Notes: a model not told the origin generated them from the letters alone. A DNA stretch of 47,718 bases from Acetatifactor muris (GCF_024623325.1 NZ_JANJZD010000036.1:1-47718), one strand, 5' to 3'; shown: positions 34,617 through 44,632, counted from the stretch's first letter. Made by a program: numbers and translations.

Positions 34617-35714
34617 TCACACGTTAAACCGGAACAATATCACATCCCCATCCCGGACAACATAATCCTTCCCCTCAATCCCAACCAGTCCCTTTTCTCT
34701 GGCTGCTGCCAGGGAGCCCTGTTCCAGCAGGTCACGGTAATTGACAACTTCCGCCTTGATAAACCCTCTCTCGAAATCGGAATGAATTTTGCCTGCCGCC
34801 TGAGGTGCTTTCGTGCCGATTTTGATGGTCCATGCCCGCGTCTCATCCTCCCCTGCGGTCAGAAAGCTCATCAATCCCAGTGTGCGGTAGCTGGCCTTGA
34901 TGAGTTTCTCCAGACCGGACTCCTTCAGGCCCAGATCTTCCAGGAACATTGCCTTCTCATCCTCGTCCAGCTCCGAAATCTCCTGCTCAATCTGCGCACA
35001 GATGACAAAGACCTCTCCGCCTTCCTTCTCCGCGAATTCCCTCACCTCCGACACCTTTGCATTGGAGGCGCCGTCGTCCGCCAGATCTTCCTCCGCCACA
35101 TTGGCCGCATAGATTACAGGCTTGCCGGTCAGCAGATTATATTCCTTCAGCAGCAGACTTTCATCCTCGTCCCCGGCCTCCATGGTCTTGGCCGGACTTC
35201 CGCTCTCCAGATGTTCCTTCAGACGTTCCAGCAATGCAAGCTCCTTCGCACAGGTCTTGTCCATCCGGGCGGCCTTCGCCGCTTTTGAAATTCTCCTCTC
35301 CAGCACCTCCAGATCGGAGAAAATCAACTCCAGATTAATGGTCTCAATATCCCGCAGCGGATTCACGCTGCCGTCCACATGCACCACATTATCATCTTCA
35401 AAACATCTGACCACATGGACAATGGCGTCCACTTCCCGTATATTGCTCAAAAACTGATTCCCCAGTCCCTCCCCTTTGGAAGCACCTTTTACCAGACCGG
35501 CAATATCCACAAATTCTATCACGGCCGGGGTCACCTTCTTCGACTGGTACATATCTCCCAAAAGCTTCAGCCGTTCGTCCGGAACCGACACAATTCCGAT
35601 ATTGGGGTCAATGGTGCAGAAAGGATAATTGGCCGATTCTGCCCCCGCCTTTGTCAGTGAATTAAATAAAGTACTTTTTCCCACATTGGGTAAGCCGATG
35701 ATTCCTAATTTCAT
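34617..35714 (-). CDS. ychF: Obg-family ATPase YchF
   Basis: The 365-residue P-loop protein starts MKLGIIGLPNVGKSTLF and has DIAGLVKGASKGEGLGNQFL with FVD before it. NVAEE stands in place of NKxD, as in YchF (OLA1), which prefers ATP over GTP. A C-terminal TGS domain includes AWTIKIGTKAPQAAGKIHSDF and GFIKAEVV. It is linked to ribosome and stress functions. The ATG at 35714 was chosen because the P-loop is normally within the first 20 residues; AGGTG lies 9 bp upstream. Confidence 0.96.
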   Translation of the reverse strand: MKLGIIGLPNVGKSTLFNSLTKAGAESANYPFCTIDPNIGIVSVPDERLKLLGDMYQSKKVTPAVIEFVDIAGLVKGASKGEGLGNQFLSNIREVDAIVHVVRCFEDDNVVHVDGSVNPLRDIETINLELIFSDLEVLERRISKAAKAARMDKTCAKELALLERLKEHLESGSPAKTMEAGDEDESLLLKEYNLLTGKPVIYAANVAEEDLADDGASNAKVSEVREFAEKEGGEVFVICAQIEQEISELDEDEKAMFLEDLGLKESGLEKLIKASYRTLGLMSFLTAGEDETRAWTIKIGTKAPQAAGKIHSDFERGFIKAEVVNYRDLLEQGSLAAAREKGLVGIEGKDYVVRDGDVILFRFNV

Positions 35715-35845
35715 TTCTGATAACACCTGTTGGAAACTCCTTCCGGTTCAGGGGTTCCCGCCTTTCTCTATATTTTGAGTACACAATCCGGCTGCTGCTC
35801 AGCCCTGAAACAGACTTCCGCATCCAGCCCGGACTGTCGCCATCT

Positions 35846-36757
35846 CTAATTCCGTCTGCCGCCCCTGTATCGTACTTTATCCAGCTCTTCATACAGGAGG
35901 CGGTAATTCTCATAGCGGATTTCGCTGATAAGATTCTTCGCCAGCGCTTCCTTCACTCCGCAGTTTTGTTCGTTAATATGGGAACATCCCCCGAATTTAC
36001 AGAACTTTTCGCAGGAATCAAACTCATGATAATATCCTGCCAGCTGCTCTTTTTCCAGCTCGAAAAGTCCCAGCGAACTGAAGCCGGGCGTATCCAGAAT
36101 ATATGTATTCTCCCCAATATCAATCAGTTCGGAATGCCTGGTGGTATGCTTTCCTCTCTCGATTTTCGTGCTGATTTCGCCTATCTCCATGACAATCTCG
36201 GACTGCAGGCAATTAATGAGAGAAGATTTCCCCACACCGCTGGGACCTGCCGCCACAGTGATTCTGCCGGAAAGCAGTTCCCTAAGCTCCCTGATACCCT
36301 TTTTGTATTTCGCACTGATTGTCAGGGTCCGATAGCCGCAGTTCTCATATATCTGCCGGTACTTTCCGCCCTCTCCGTTCTCATCCAGGTCTTCCTTGCT
36401 GAAACAGATTATACAGTCAACCCCCTGCTGTTCCATCATGATCAGAAATCGATCCAGGAGATTGAAATTGGGCCGCGGTTTCACAATGGAAAATATCACC
36501 ACCGCCTGGTCCGCATTGGCAACGGCAGGGCGTATCAGCTCACTGTGCCTGGGCAGCAGCTCCCTCACATTGCCCAGCCGTTTCTCTCTGTCCAGCACAT
36601 CCACAATAACTTCATCCCCCACCAGGGGCTTTCGGTTATCCTTTCGAAAGATTCCCTTCGCCTTGCACTCATAAGTCTCCGATTCCGGACCTTCGGCATC
36701 GGAGACCACTTTTACATAATAAAATCCGCCGATTCCCTTAACTATTCTTCCCCGCAT
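35846..36757 (-). CDS. rsgA: Ribosome small subunit GTPase RsgA
   Basis: The 303-residue circularly permuted GTPase helps 30S subunit maturation. An OB fold comes first (about residues 1-70), then SKED at the G4 position. The P-loop GPSGVGKSSLIN (171-182) follows, then DTPGFSSLGL (222-231) and a zinc site with Cys253, Cys258, His260 and Cys266. The ATG at 36757 follows AGGAACGGG. It is the last gene of the priA-to-rsgA operon, 10 bp after the kinase stop, and matches the Bacillus order prpC-prkC-rsgA. Confidence 0.96.
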   Translation of the reverse strand: MRGRIVKGIGGFYYVKVVSDAEGPESETYECKAKGIFRKDNRKPLVGDEVIVDVLDREKRLGNVRELLPRHSELIRPAVANADQAVVIFSIVKPRPNFNLLDRFLIMMEQQGVDCIICFSKEDLDENGEGGKYRQIYENCGYRTLTISAKYKKGIRELRELLSGRITVAAGPSGVGKSSLINCLQSEIVMEIGEISTKIERGKHTTRHSELIDIGENTYILDTPGFSSLGLFELEKEQLAGYYHEFDSCEKFCKFGGCSHINEQNCGVKEALAKNLISEIRYENYRLLYEELDKVRYRGGRRN

Positions 36758-36767
36758 AATCCCGTTC

Positions 36768-38939
36768 CTATTCCGGCACAAATTCAATTCTTCTGGTGAA
36801 GGAACGTTCCTCCGGCGTACCGGGGACAGCCACCTCTTCTCCTGTGACCGGATCCTGAGAGGTAGAACCGCCTACGGTCACGGTATAAACCATAGTCACT
36901 GTCCCTCCGGAAGCAGTGAGTCCGTAATAATTGGCCGCCTGCGGGAAGCTTGCCGTCTTCGTCTCCAGAAGCACCTTGCCGTCATCTGTCACCAGTGTGA
37001 CGGTGACTTCCGTTCCTGCCACATAGTCCGGCGCTTCCTCCGGGGTAGGCGCCATTATGCTGGCGTTGCACTTATAAGTCGGTGCCGCATCTGGCTCCGG
37101 TCCCTTACTCACCTGAATATCAATCACCGTTTCCGGGGCCACATAGGTATTGATGGAATGACTCTGGTAGCAAATCTGTCCTTCCGGATATTCAGAATGG
37201 TATACATAGGCTACATCTCCAATCTGCAGCCCTGCCTCCAGCGCAATCGCAATTCCGTCCTGCTCCGAGAATCCCACCAGCTTCGGCACCCACACCGGCT
37301 CTTTTCCCTGGCTTACCGTGACCGTGATATTACTTCCCTTTGCGGCCTTTGTCTCCGCAGAGGGGACCTGGGAAATCACCATATTCGTCTCCACTTCCCC
37401 GGAGTACTCTTCCGCTTTGGTCACTTCAAAACCCTGACTTTTCAGTCTGCTGCTGGCGTCTTCAAAGCTTAAGCCCACCACCGAAGGCACCTCCACCCCC
37501 TGGGGGCCGGCGCTGGCCACAAGCTTTACCGTGCTTCCCACTTCTATCTCGGTTCCCGCTTCCACATCTGCACTGATTACTTCCCCCGGGGCAATCTCAT
37601 CTGATTCCTCATATTCCACCTCAGATTTGACACCCAGGTCCGTCAGCGCGTTTCTGACTTCTTCCACACTCTTACCCTTTACCTCCGGCATTTTCACGGT
37701 CTTTTTTTCCTCTTCCTCCGTGGAATCCGAAGAATCTGCAATGATGGGACTGTTGGAGGAGCTCTCCCCTCTCTCCTCACGGTTTCCGAAGACCTTCACC
37801 GCCAGAATAATTGCCACCACACAGAAGACCACCCCGCCCAGCAGAGCCAGAACAGTAGTCACCCGCTCCATTCTGGGATTATAATCGTAATCCTCCCCGT
37901 CCTCTGTTTCTTCCTCTTCCTCCTCTTCATACATCCCTTCCGCATCGGAACGCAGATGCATGATATTGTCCCTCTCTCCATAGTTCTGGTGATTCTGGCT
38001 CTGATGATTCTGGCTCTCCTGATACGCAGCCCTGCGCTTAATCTGCGCCCGCTCGCTGTCGGAAATCATCCTGGTCCCCCGCTCCATGTCAGGGTCGTTG
38101 CGCACCACAAAGTCCTCGTCCGGATTCATCAGAGACTGCTTCAGATCCGCAATCAGATCCTGCATATTCTGATATCTGCGATCCGGCGATTTCTGACAGC
38201 ATTTCAGAACAATGGATTCCACACTGCCCGGAATTTCGGGAACATATTCCTTCGGCAGCGGAAGTTCCTCCTGAATATGCTTGATGGCAATGGCTACTGT
38301 GGTCTCTCCGTTAAAAGGCACTCGCCCGGTCAGCATCTCAAACATGGTGATACCCAGAGAATAAATGTCACTTTTCTCATCACTGTAACCACCCCTGGCC
38401 TGTTCCGGAGACGTATAGTGCACAGATCCCATCACATTGGAGGTAATGGTATTGCTTGTGGCTGCTTTCGCAATGCCGAAATCGGTCACCTTTACCTTTC
38501 CGTCCCTGGAAATCATGATATTCTGCGGTTTGATGTCTCTGTGAATGATGTGATGATTGTGAGCCGCCTCAATTCCCATACTCACCTGTATGGCAATGCT
38601 GACTGCCTCCTTGAAGGATAATCTGGCCTTTTTCTCAATATACTCTTTCAGGGTAATTCCATCCACCAGCTCCATGACGATATAATAAATGCCGTTCTCT
38701 TCCCCCACATCATAGACATTTACAATGCTGGGATGCATCAGTCCCGCCGCCGCCTGGGCCTCCGTGCGGAACTTGGAGACAAAGCTTTCATTTTCACTGA
38801 ATTCCTGTTTTAACACCTTTACAGCCACGAAACGATTCAGCTTATGACATTTTGCTTTATATACATCCGACATTCCACCGGTACCAATTTTCTCCAGTAT
38901 CTCATATCGGTCACCTATCATCATTCCAATCTTAACCAT
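36768..38939 (-). CDS. PASTA-domain Ser/Thr protein kinase (PrkC/PknB/Stk type)
   Basis: The 723-residue membrane kinase has a cytoplasmic Hanks-type domain (residues 10-275) with GTGGMSDVYKA, Lys41, HRDIKPQN (133-140) and DFGIAKA (153-159). A linker with QNHQSQNHQ repeats and an acidic stretch follows, then one membrane helix (360-384). The outer part has three PASTA repeats (about 411-620) that bind muropeptides and lipid II. A final beta-rich domain of about 100 residues has no PASTA pattern. It controls growth, division and spore germination. The phosphatase gene lies directly upstream. The ATG at 38939 follows GGAG. Confidence 0.95.
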   Translation of the reverse strand: MVKIGMMIGDRYEILEKIGTGGMSDVYKAKCHKLNRFVAVKVLKQEFSENESFVSKFRTEAQAAAGLMHPSIVNVYDVGEENGIYYIVMELVDGITLKEYIEKKARLSFKEAVSIAIQVSMGIEAAHNHHIIHRDIKPQNIMISRDGKVKVTDFGIAKAATSNTITSNVMGSVHYTSPEQARGGYSDEKSDIYSLGITMFEMLTGRVPFNGETTVAIAIKHIQEELPLPKEYVPEIPGSVESIVLKCCQKSPDRRYQNMQDLIADLKQSLMNPDEDFVVRNDPDMERGTRMISDSERAQIKRRAAYQESQNHQSQNHQNYGERDNIMHLRSDAEGMYEEEEEEETEDGEDYDYNPRMERVTTVLALLGGVVFCVVAIILAVKVFGNREERGESSSNSPIIADSSDSTEEEEKKTVKMPEVKGKSVEEVRNALTDLGVKSEVEYEESDEIAPGEVISADVEAGTEIEVGSTVKLVASAGPQGVEVPSVVGLSFEDASSRLKSQGFEVTKAEEYSGEVETNMVISQVPSAETKAAKGSNITVTVSQGKEPVWVPKLVGFSEQDGIAIALEAGLQIGDVAYVYHSEYPEGQICYQSHSINTYVAPETVIDIQVSKGPEPDAAPTYKCNASIMAPTPEEAPDYVAGTEVTVTLVTDDGKVLLETKTASFPQAANYYGLTASGGTVTMVYTVTVGGSTSQDPVTGEEVAVPGTPEERSFTRRIEFVPE

Positions 38940-38978
38940 ACATGTTCTCCATTCTTTCACATTACCCCAAACATGCTT

Positions 38979-39728
38979 TTATATCCGCCTGTTCTCTCTG
39001 CACCTTTCAATCAGAATCACACTGATATTGTCTCTGCCGCCATTTTCGTTGGCAGCCAGCACCAGGTCCTGTGCCCCTTCCACAATATCTCTTGCGGCCT
39101 CCAGAATCATACGGATTTCCCCGTCCTCAAGCATATTGGTCAGACCGTCCGTGCACATTAAAATCATATCGCCGTCTTCTATCTGCACCTTGAAATAGTC
39201 CGGGCTCACCGCAGCATCAGCCCCTACCGCCCGGGTAATGATATTCTTGTCAGGATGATTCCTGGCTTCCTCCCTGCCCAGTCCTCCCCTCCGCACCATT
39301 TCCTCCACCCAGGAATGGTCTCTTGTAATCTGCCTGATACAGAGATGATTCACCACATACAATCTGCTGTCTCCCACGTTCGCCACATGCAGCACCCCGT
39401 CCTCCTCACAGGTTGCCGCCACTACCGTGGTCCCCATCCCTTCCAGTTCCGGCGAAGCATATGCCTGCTCCCTGAGCCGTGCGTTTGCACTCCGAATCGC
39501 ACAGTCAAGAATACGCACAGGATCCCTCTCCGTCGAGTCAGCTATGGTTTCAACAATCGTTTCCACTGCCGCTCTTGAGGCATAATCCCCCGCGTTATGA
39601 CCGCCCATCCCGTCCGCAACCAGAAATAGATTCGGCAGGTTTCCCACGGGCTGCTCTGATGAATATACATAATCCTGATTCAGTTTTCTCTTTCTGCCTA
39701 TATTCGTTACGGAAAACGTTTTTAACAC
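38979..39728 (-). CDS. PP2C-type protein phosphatase (PrpC/Stp)
   Basis: The 249-residue metal-dependent phosphatase reverses the kinase encoded next to it. Motifs are NQDYVY, DGMGGHNAGD, GTTVVAA, VANVGDSRLY, CTDGLTNML and GGRDNISVI, covering all metal-binding acidic residues. It starts at GTG 39728, after GGGAGG at about 10 bp, and overlaps the rlmN stop by a few bases. Confidence 0.96.
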   Translation of the reverse strand: MLKTFSVTNIGRKRKLNQDYVYSSEQPVGNLPNLFLVADGMGGHNAGDYASRAAVETIVETIADSTERDPVRILDCAIRSANARLREQAYASPELEGMGTTVVAATCEEDGVLHVANVGDSRLYVVNHLCIRQITRDHSWVEEMVRRGGLGREEARNHPDKNIITRAVGADAAVSPDYFKVQIEDGDMILMCTDGLTNMLEDGEIRMILEAARDIVEGAQDLVLAANENGGRDNISVILIERCRENRRI

Positions 39729-40891
39729 GTTTCTTTTCCTCCCAAGTCCCGCAGGACAGACATATGCTTACGTCGCAGCTGTCCGCAGGCTCCGTCAATA
39801 TCTCTGCCCATTTCCCTTCTAATAGTACCATTTATTTTATTTTTTTCAAGCACATTTTGAAATGCACGTACTTTCCCTGACTCCGAACGGGCAAATTCCC
39901 GCTCTCTCACAGGGTTTACCGGAATCAGATTGACATGACAGTGCAGCGGTCCCGCCAGTCGGGAAAGCCGCTGCGCATCCTCCTCAGAGTCGTTGACTCC
40001 GTCCGCCAGGCTGTATTCAAATGTAATTCTTCTGCCTGTGCGCTCAAAGTAATATCTGCAGGCCTCCATCAGCTCCGCAATGGAATACCGGTCGGCTATG
40101 GGCATCAGTTTTCTTCGCTTTTCGTCCGTGGGAGCATGAAGAGAAAGGGCCAGCGTAATCTGCAGTCTCTCTTCCGCCAGCTTCCGCATTTCCGGCACCA
40201 GCCCGCATGTGGAAACGGTCACATTTCTCTGGCTGATATTCAGACCGTTTTTATCTGTGAGAATTCGTATAAAGTCCAACAGGTTATGGTAATTATCAAG
40301 GGGTTCCCCCGTTCCCATCACCACCACATTGCTCACTCTCTCCCCGGTCAGCAGAGTGATGGCATAAACCTGATCCAACATTTCCGAAGGCGTGAGATTG
40401 CGCTCCAGTCCGTCCAGGGTGGACGCGCAGAAACGGCACCCCATTCTGCAGCCTACCTGGGAGGAAATGCAGACACTGTTTCCGTGTCTGTACTTCATCC
40501 AGACACTTTCCACCACATTCCCATCGGAAAGTGCAAACAGGAACTTCTTCGTCCCATCCGCAGCCGATTCCTGCACACGCACCGCCTGCAATGCGGTGAG
40601 ACTGTACCGATTCTCACATTCTTCCCTGAATGCTTTGGGCAGATTTGTCATTTCGCCAAAGCTTCTCACCAGCTTCACATGCATCCACTGATACATCTGC
40701 CTTGCGCGGAATGCCTTTTCCCCTCCGGCTGTAAGCAGTTCTTCCAGCTCCTCAAGCGGCAGTGATTTTATGTCTGTCTTACCGTCGTTTTCTCTTCTCA
40801 TCTCTGTCTGCTGTCTCTTTCCCGAATTTACATAAGGGCGCATCCCCCGGCCGAACTGCCCCACCGGTGTATGCGGCCATGATTTCTTCAT
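39722..40891 (-). CDS. rlmN: 23S rRNA A2503 / tRNA methyltransferase RlmN
   Basis: The 389-residue radical-SAM enzyme methylates C2 of A2503 in 23S rRNA. The CX3CX2C motif CRMGCRFC (Cys148, Cys152, Cys155) binds the iron-sulfur cluster. MGTGEPLDNY and CGLVPEMRKLAEERLQITLALSLHA follow. A second catalytic Cys lies in GACGQLRRK near the C-terminus. The start at 40891 overlaps the rsmB stop (ATGA). Its first 30 residues are not typical of RlmN, and an internal ATG at about 40801 giving MRRENDGKTDIKS is a plausible shorter start. Confidence 0.94.
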   Translation of the reverse strand: MKKSWPHTPVGQFGRGMRPYVNSGKRQQTEMRRENDGKTDIKSLPLEELEELLTAGGEKAFRARQMYQWMHVKLVRSFGEMTNLPKAFREECENRYSLTALQAVRVQESAADGTKKFLFALSDGNVVESVWMKYRHGNSVCISSQVGCRMGCRFCASTLDGLERNLTPSEMLDQVYAITLLTGERVSNVVVMGTGEPLDNYHNLLDFIRILTDKNGLNISQRNVTVSTCGLVPEMRKLAEERLQITLALSLHAPTDEKRRKLMPIADRYSIAELMEACRYYFERTGRRITFEYSLADGVNDSEEDAQRLSRLAGPLHCHVNLIPVNPVREREFARSESGKVRAFQNVLEKNKINGTIRREMGRDIDGACGQLRRKHMSVLRDLGGKETC

Positions 40892-42294
40892 TTCTTTCTA
40901 CGGAAACGCGCTATGAAAAAGCCGTCCGCTTCCATATAGCCCGGCAGAAGCTGAATGCATGCATCTCTCTGTGCGTCTGTAAGTCCGATGCCGCATTCCT
41001 CTCCCGCCCGGCACAAAATATTCTGCAGATGCTTTTTCTCCCCAAGCAGAGACTTCGGCAACACCCCTGTCAGCGATACCGGTTCCAGTCCCAGCACCTC
41101 TGTGATAAAGCGCACCATGTCCTCATTCTCCTGCCTGTGAATGGTACAGGTGCTGTACACAAGTGTCCCACCCGGCTTCACATAGGGCACACTCGCCCGG
41201 ACAATCCGCTTCTGCAGCTCTGTCAGTCCTTCCGCACTCTCCCGGGTGACACGGTATTTGATATCTCTCTTCTTGCCCATGACACCCAGACCGGAACATG
41301 GCACATCCAGAAGAACCACATCCGCCTTCCCCACCAGTTCTTCGTCTGTCAGTGTCCCGTCATGCACTTCCGTCTCTATATTCTCTGCCTTCATTCGGCG
41401 TATATTTTCCTCTGTACGACAGATCTTCTCCTCCGAAATGTCTCTGGCAAGCACCTTCCCTGCCCGGGCTTTCTCTGCCGCCAGAATGCTTTTCCCGCCC
41501 GGGGCGGCGCAGACATCAATGACGAAATCCGTTTCCCCGATTTCCGCGGCTTCCACCGCCAGGGCCGAGCTCACATCCTGCACGGTGCACAGACCCTCTT
41601 CAAATCCGGGCAGACTGCTGAATTCCCCCCGGGTCAGCAGATACACATAAGGAAGATATCTGCTCACCGTAAGCTTTGCCCCTGCGCTTTCCATCCGGCT
41701 CAGCAGCACATTCCTGTGTTCATCCGACAGTCCGGAGGGAAGCCGAAGTGAAACCGGGTGTATCTCCATTAATCCTTTTAAAATTGTTTCCGTTATCTCC
41801 CTGCCATATTCATCCTGCCACAACTCTACCAGCCACTCCGGCATGGAATATTTTACTGAAAGGAACTTTACCGGTTCCTTTTCTTCGTCAGGCAGCGGCA
41901 GGTTCTCTTTCTCTTTGGATATGGTGCGCAGTAGACCGTTTACAAAGCCCTTCAGATTCCGGAATCCCCTTTTGGCCGCCAGCTTACATGCCTCGTTGCA
42001 GACGGCGCTGTCAGGCACAGAATCCATATAGAGCAGCTGATAGACACTCATGCGGAGCAGACACCGTATCAGCGGCCGCATCTTACGCACAGACAGACTG
42101 GAGCGGCTGTCCAGATAATAATCCAGTTCCAGCTGCCTCTCCAGCGTCCCTTCTGTCACCCGTTTGACAAAAGCCTTATCCCTGCTGTCCAGGTAATCAT
42201 ATTTATCCAGCACCGCTTTCATCAGCCTGTGAGAATAATCCTCTTCCCGCTCCAGAGACAGAAGCATATCCAATACAAGTTCCCTTGTGTTCAC
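40888..42294 (-). CDS. rsmB: 16S rRNA m5C967 methyltransferase RsmB
   Basis: The 468-residue protein has an N-terminal NusB-like RNA-binding part and a SAM methyltransferase part with DVCAAPGGKSILA, LLDVPCSGLGVMGKKRDIKY and STCTIHRQENED (catalytic Cys). A C-terminal extension is typical of Firmicutes Sun proteins. The GTG start at 42294 follows GGAGG at 9 bp. Confidence 0.95.
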   Translation of the reverse strand: MNTRELVLDMLLSLEREEDYSHRLMKAVLDKYDYLDSRDKAFVKRVTEGTLERQLELDYYLDSRSSLSVRKMRPLIRCLLRMSVYQLLYMDSVPDSAVCNEACKLAAKRGFRNLKGFVNGLLRTISKEKENLPLPDEEKEPVKFLSVKYSMPEWLVELWQDEYGREITETILKGLMEIHPVSLRLPSGLSDEHRNVLLSRMESAGAKLTVSRYLPYVYLLTRGEFSSLPGFEEGLCTVQDVSSALAVEAAEIGETDFVIDVCAAPGGKSILAAEKARAGKVLARDISEEKICRTEENIRRMKAENIETEVHDGTLTDEELVGKADVVLLDVPCSGLGVMGKKRDIKYRVTRESAEGLTELQKRIVRASVPYVKPGGTLVYSTCTIHRQENEDMVRFITEVLGLEPVSLTGVLPKSLLGEKKHLQNILCRAGEECGIGLTDAQRDACIQLLPGYMEADGFFIARFRRKK

Positions 42295-42307
42295 AGGTAA
42301 GCCCCTC

Positions 42308-43006
42308 CTAATCGTCCCGTCTGCGGTTGCCGCCGAACAGCAGAATCAGACGCAGAAGCTGCAGAATAGCCGAAGCTGCCGCCGCCACATAGGTCATGGC
42401 CGCCGCCGTCAGCACCTTTTTACAGCCCTTTGTCTCCTCTGTTCCAAGCAGTCCGTATTGCTGAATCTTGGCCACTGCTCTGGCGGAGGCATTGAATTCC
42501 ACCGGCAAAGTCACCAGCTGAAACAGCACTGCCAGTGCAAAAGCCCAGATGCCAATCTCAATCAATACCTGACTCCAGCCCAGAATCACCCCCAGCAAAA
42601 TCAAAGGCAGACCCAGTCTGCTGCCGATATTGGCAACCGGAACAAGCGCTGACCTGAAATTCAGCGGCATATAACCTTTGGCGTGCTGAATGGCATGACC
42701 GCACTCGTGAGCCGCCACACCCACCGCCGTCACGGACGGCTGATTGTAATTGTCATGAGAGAGGCGCACAGTGTTGGTGCGCGGGTCATAATGGTCGCCT
42801 CCCGAATGATTCAGGCATTCGATCTGTACATTATACAGTCCTTCGTTGTTCAGAATACGCCTGGCCGCTTCGGCTCCCGTTATTCCGCCGGCATTGCGGA
42901 CTCTGCTGTATCTGCTCATGGCACTGTTCACCATCGCACTGGCTCCCAGACAGATCAGCATACCGATAATCACCAGAATATAAGTAGGATCCCAGTAATA
43001 ATACAT
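42308..43006 (-). CDS. YugP-type membrane zinc metallopeptidase
   Basis: The 232-residue protein has a membrane segment near the N-terminus (LVIIGMLICLGASAMV), the zinc motif HECGH within VGVAAHECGHAIQHAKGY and three or so later membrane segments. This is the YugP/Zn_peptidase_2 family, whose substrates are unknown. It sits inside the fmt-rsmB operon, which it interrupts relative to Bacillus. AGGAG precedes the ATG at 43006. Confidence 0.92.
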   Translation of the reverse strand: MYYYWDPTYILVIIGMLICLGASAMVNSAMSRYSRVRNAGGITGAEAARRILNNEGLYNVQIECLNHSGGDHYDPRTNTVRLSHDNYNQPSVTAVGVAAHECGHAIQHAKGYMPLNFRSALVPVANIGSRLGLPLILLGVILGWSQVLIEIGIWAFALAVLFQLVTLPVEFNASARAVAKIQQYGLLGTEETKGCKKVLTAAAMTYVAAAASAILQLLRLILLFGGNRRRDD

Positions 43007-43113
43007 ACAAGCTCACTCCTTTCTCCTCAGAGTTTACGTCGGCATAATTCACATTCTTTCCCTGTTTTGCGCATTTTATTTGCCTGCCGTATACCGGAAT
43101 TCCGCAGAATAGC

Positions 43114-44058
43114 TCACGCTTTCCGTCCCAGCATCTCTCCGGGCTGCATTTTTACTCCCAGAAGGAAATCCCGGGCCTTCATCCTTTTCTTTCCTTCCAG
43201 CTGCAGCTCGTCTATCACAATAGCTCCGCTGCCGGCAGCCACCTGAATGGAATCCCTGTCCACCTTAAGAATTTCACCGGGCCTGGGCCCAGAGGAATTC
43301 GCCGCCGGCGTGGGACTCGCATGCCAGATTTTCAGCTGTTTTCCCCGATAGCCGGTATACGCGCCGGGCCAAGGCGTCATGCCTCTGATTTTTCGGGCTA
43401 TGGCCTCCGCGTCCTCTGTAAAGTCAACTTCTCCCATACTTTTGTCAATCAGCGGCGCATAACAGCTAAGCGTCTCCTGCTGCTTTTCCGGAGTCAGTCT
43501 GCCCTCCTCCAGAAGCGCCAGCGCCTCTGTTATCGCCTGACCGCCCAGCTTTGTCAGCTTATCATGAAGCGTCTCATAATTGTCCTGCTCCTCAATGGGT
43601 ATCGCCTTTTTATACAGCATGTCTCCGGTATCTATGCCGGCATCCATCTGCATGACAGTAATCCCTGTCTCCTTTTCCCCGTCCATGATTGCGTGCTGAA
43701 TGGGCGATGCCCCTCTGTATCTGGGAAGAAGGGACGCATGAATATTCAGACAGCCCATGGGAGGGATATCCAGTATCTCCTGAGACAGAATCTGTCCGAA
43801 GGCAGCCACCACATAGACCTGTGCCGGATATTGTCTCAGTTCCTCTACAGCCTGAGGTCTTTTCACCCTGCGCGGCTGCATCACCGGAATACAGTGCTTC
43901 ATGGCACATACCTTCACCGGAGACGGCACAGGCTCCCCGCTCCGGCCTTTCGGCCTGTCCGGCTGGGTCACCACCGCGGTAATCTCATGCCCCGCTTCCA
44001 GCAATGCCTCCAGAGCCCCCGCGGCATAGTCCGGCGTTCCGAAAAAAACAATCCTCAT
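43114..44058 (-). CDS. fmt: Methionyl-tRNA formyltransferase
   Basis: The 314-residue enzyme formylates initiator Met-tRNA using 10-formyl-tetrahydrofolate. Asn105 and His107 in NIHASLLPRYRGASPIQ and the GIDTGDML motif are catalytic. A C-terminal tRNA-binding OB fold follows (about 205-310). It lies 3 bp downstream of def, the enzyme that removes the same formyl group. Confidence 0.97.
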   Translation of the reverse strand: MRIVFFGTPDYAAGALEALLEAGHEITAVVTQPDRPKGRSGEPVPSPVKVCAMKHCIPVMQPRRVKRPQAVEELRQYPAQVYVVAAFGQILSQEILDIPPMGCLNIHASLLPRYRGASPIQHAIMDGEKETGITVMQMDAGIDTGDMLYKKAIPIEEQDNYETLHDKLTKLGGQAITEALALLEEGRLTPEKQQETLSCYAPLIDKSMGEVDFTEDAEAIARKIRGMTPWPGAYTGYRGKQLKIWHASPTPAANSSGPRPGEILKVDRDSIQVAAGSGAIVIDELQLEGKKRMKARDFLLGVKMQPGEMLGRKA

Positions 44059-44061
44059 TCT

Positions 44062-44544
44062 CTATTCTTCCTCCTCGTCCTCCGCCGTTACATCCTGCAG
44101 CGGTCCGTTCACCTTCTCCACATACAGATGCCCTTCCAGATGGTCCAGCTCATGGCAGATGGCACGTGCCAGAAGCTCCGTGCCCTCCAGAACAAATTCC
44201 CGCATATTTACATCCAGAGCCACCGCCTTTACATAATTGGGACGGGTGACCTCCCCCGACTTGCCCGGCACACTCAGACAGGCCTCCTGCCCGGTCTGCT
44301 CCCCGCTGCTCTCCACAATCCTGGGATTGATGAGAATGTGCGGATCCTCTCCCGTAGTGTCAATGACCACAATCCTTTTGAGCACTCCCACCTGGGGAGC
44401 AGCCAGTCCCACACCGTTGGACTCATACATGGTATCCAGCATATCTTCAATCAATTCCCTGGTCCGCGGAGTCATCTCCGTCACCATTTTACACTTCTTC
44501 GTCAGTACCTCTTCTCCCATTTCCCGTATGTTTCTGATCGCCAT
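44062..44544 (-). CDS. def: Peptide deformylase
   Basis: The 160-residue metalloenzyme removes the N-formyl group from nascent proteins. Motif 1 NGVGLAAPQVGV (43-54), motif 2 EACLS (87-91) with the metal ligand Cys89, and motif 3 HELDH (131-135) are present. The ATG at 44544 follows AAAGGAAAG; the extra 20 residues of the longer frame are not typical. The product is followed directly by fmt. Confidence 0.96.
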   Translation of the reverse strand: MAIRNIREMGEEVLTKKCKMVTEMTPRTRELIEDMLDTMYESNGVGLAAPQVGVLKRIVVIDTTGEDPHILINPRIVESSGEQTGQEACLSVPGKSGEVTRPNYVKAVALDVNMREFVLEGTELLARAICHELDHLEGHLYVEKVNGPLQDVTAEDEEEE

Positions 44545-44632
44545 TTTTCTTTCCTTTCCGTCTTCCTGTACCGTTTTATTCCCGCCGACATTTTCATCCG
44601 GCACACATGACTCACTCTGTCCGCCGTCCTGT

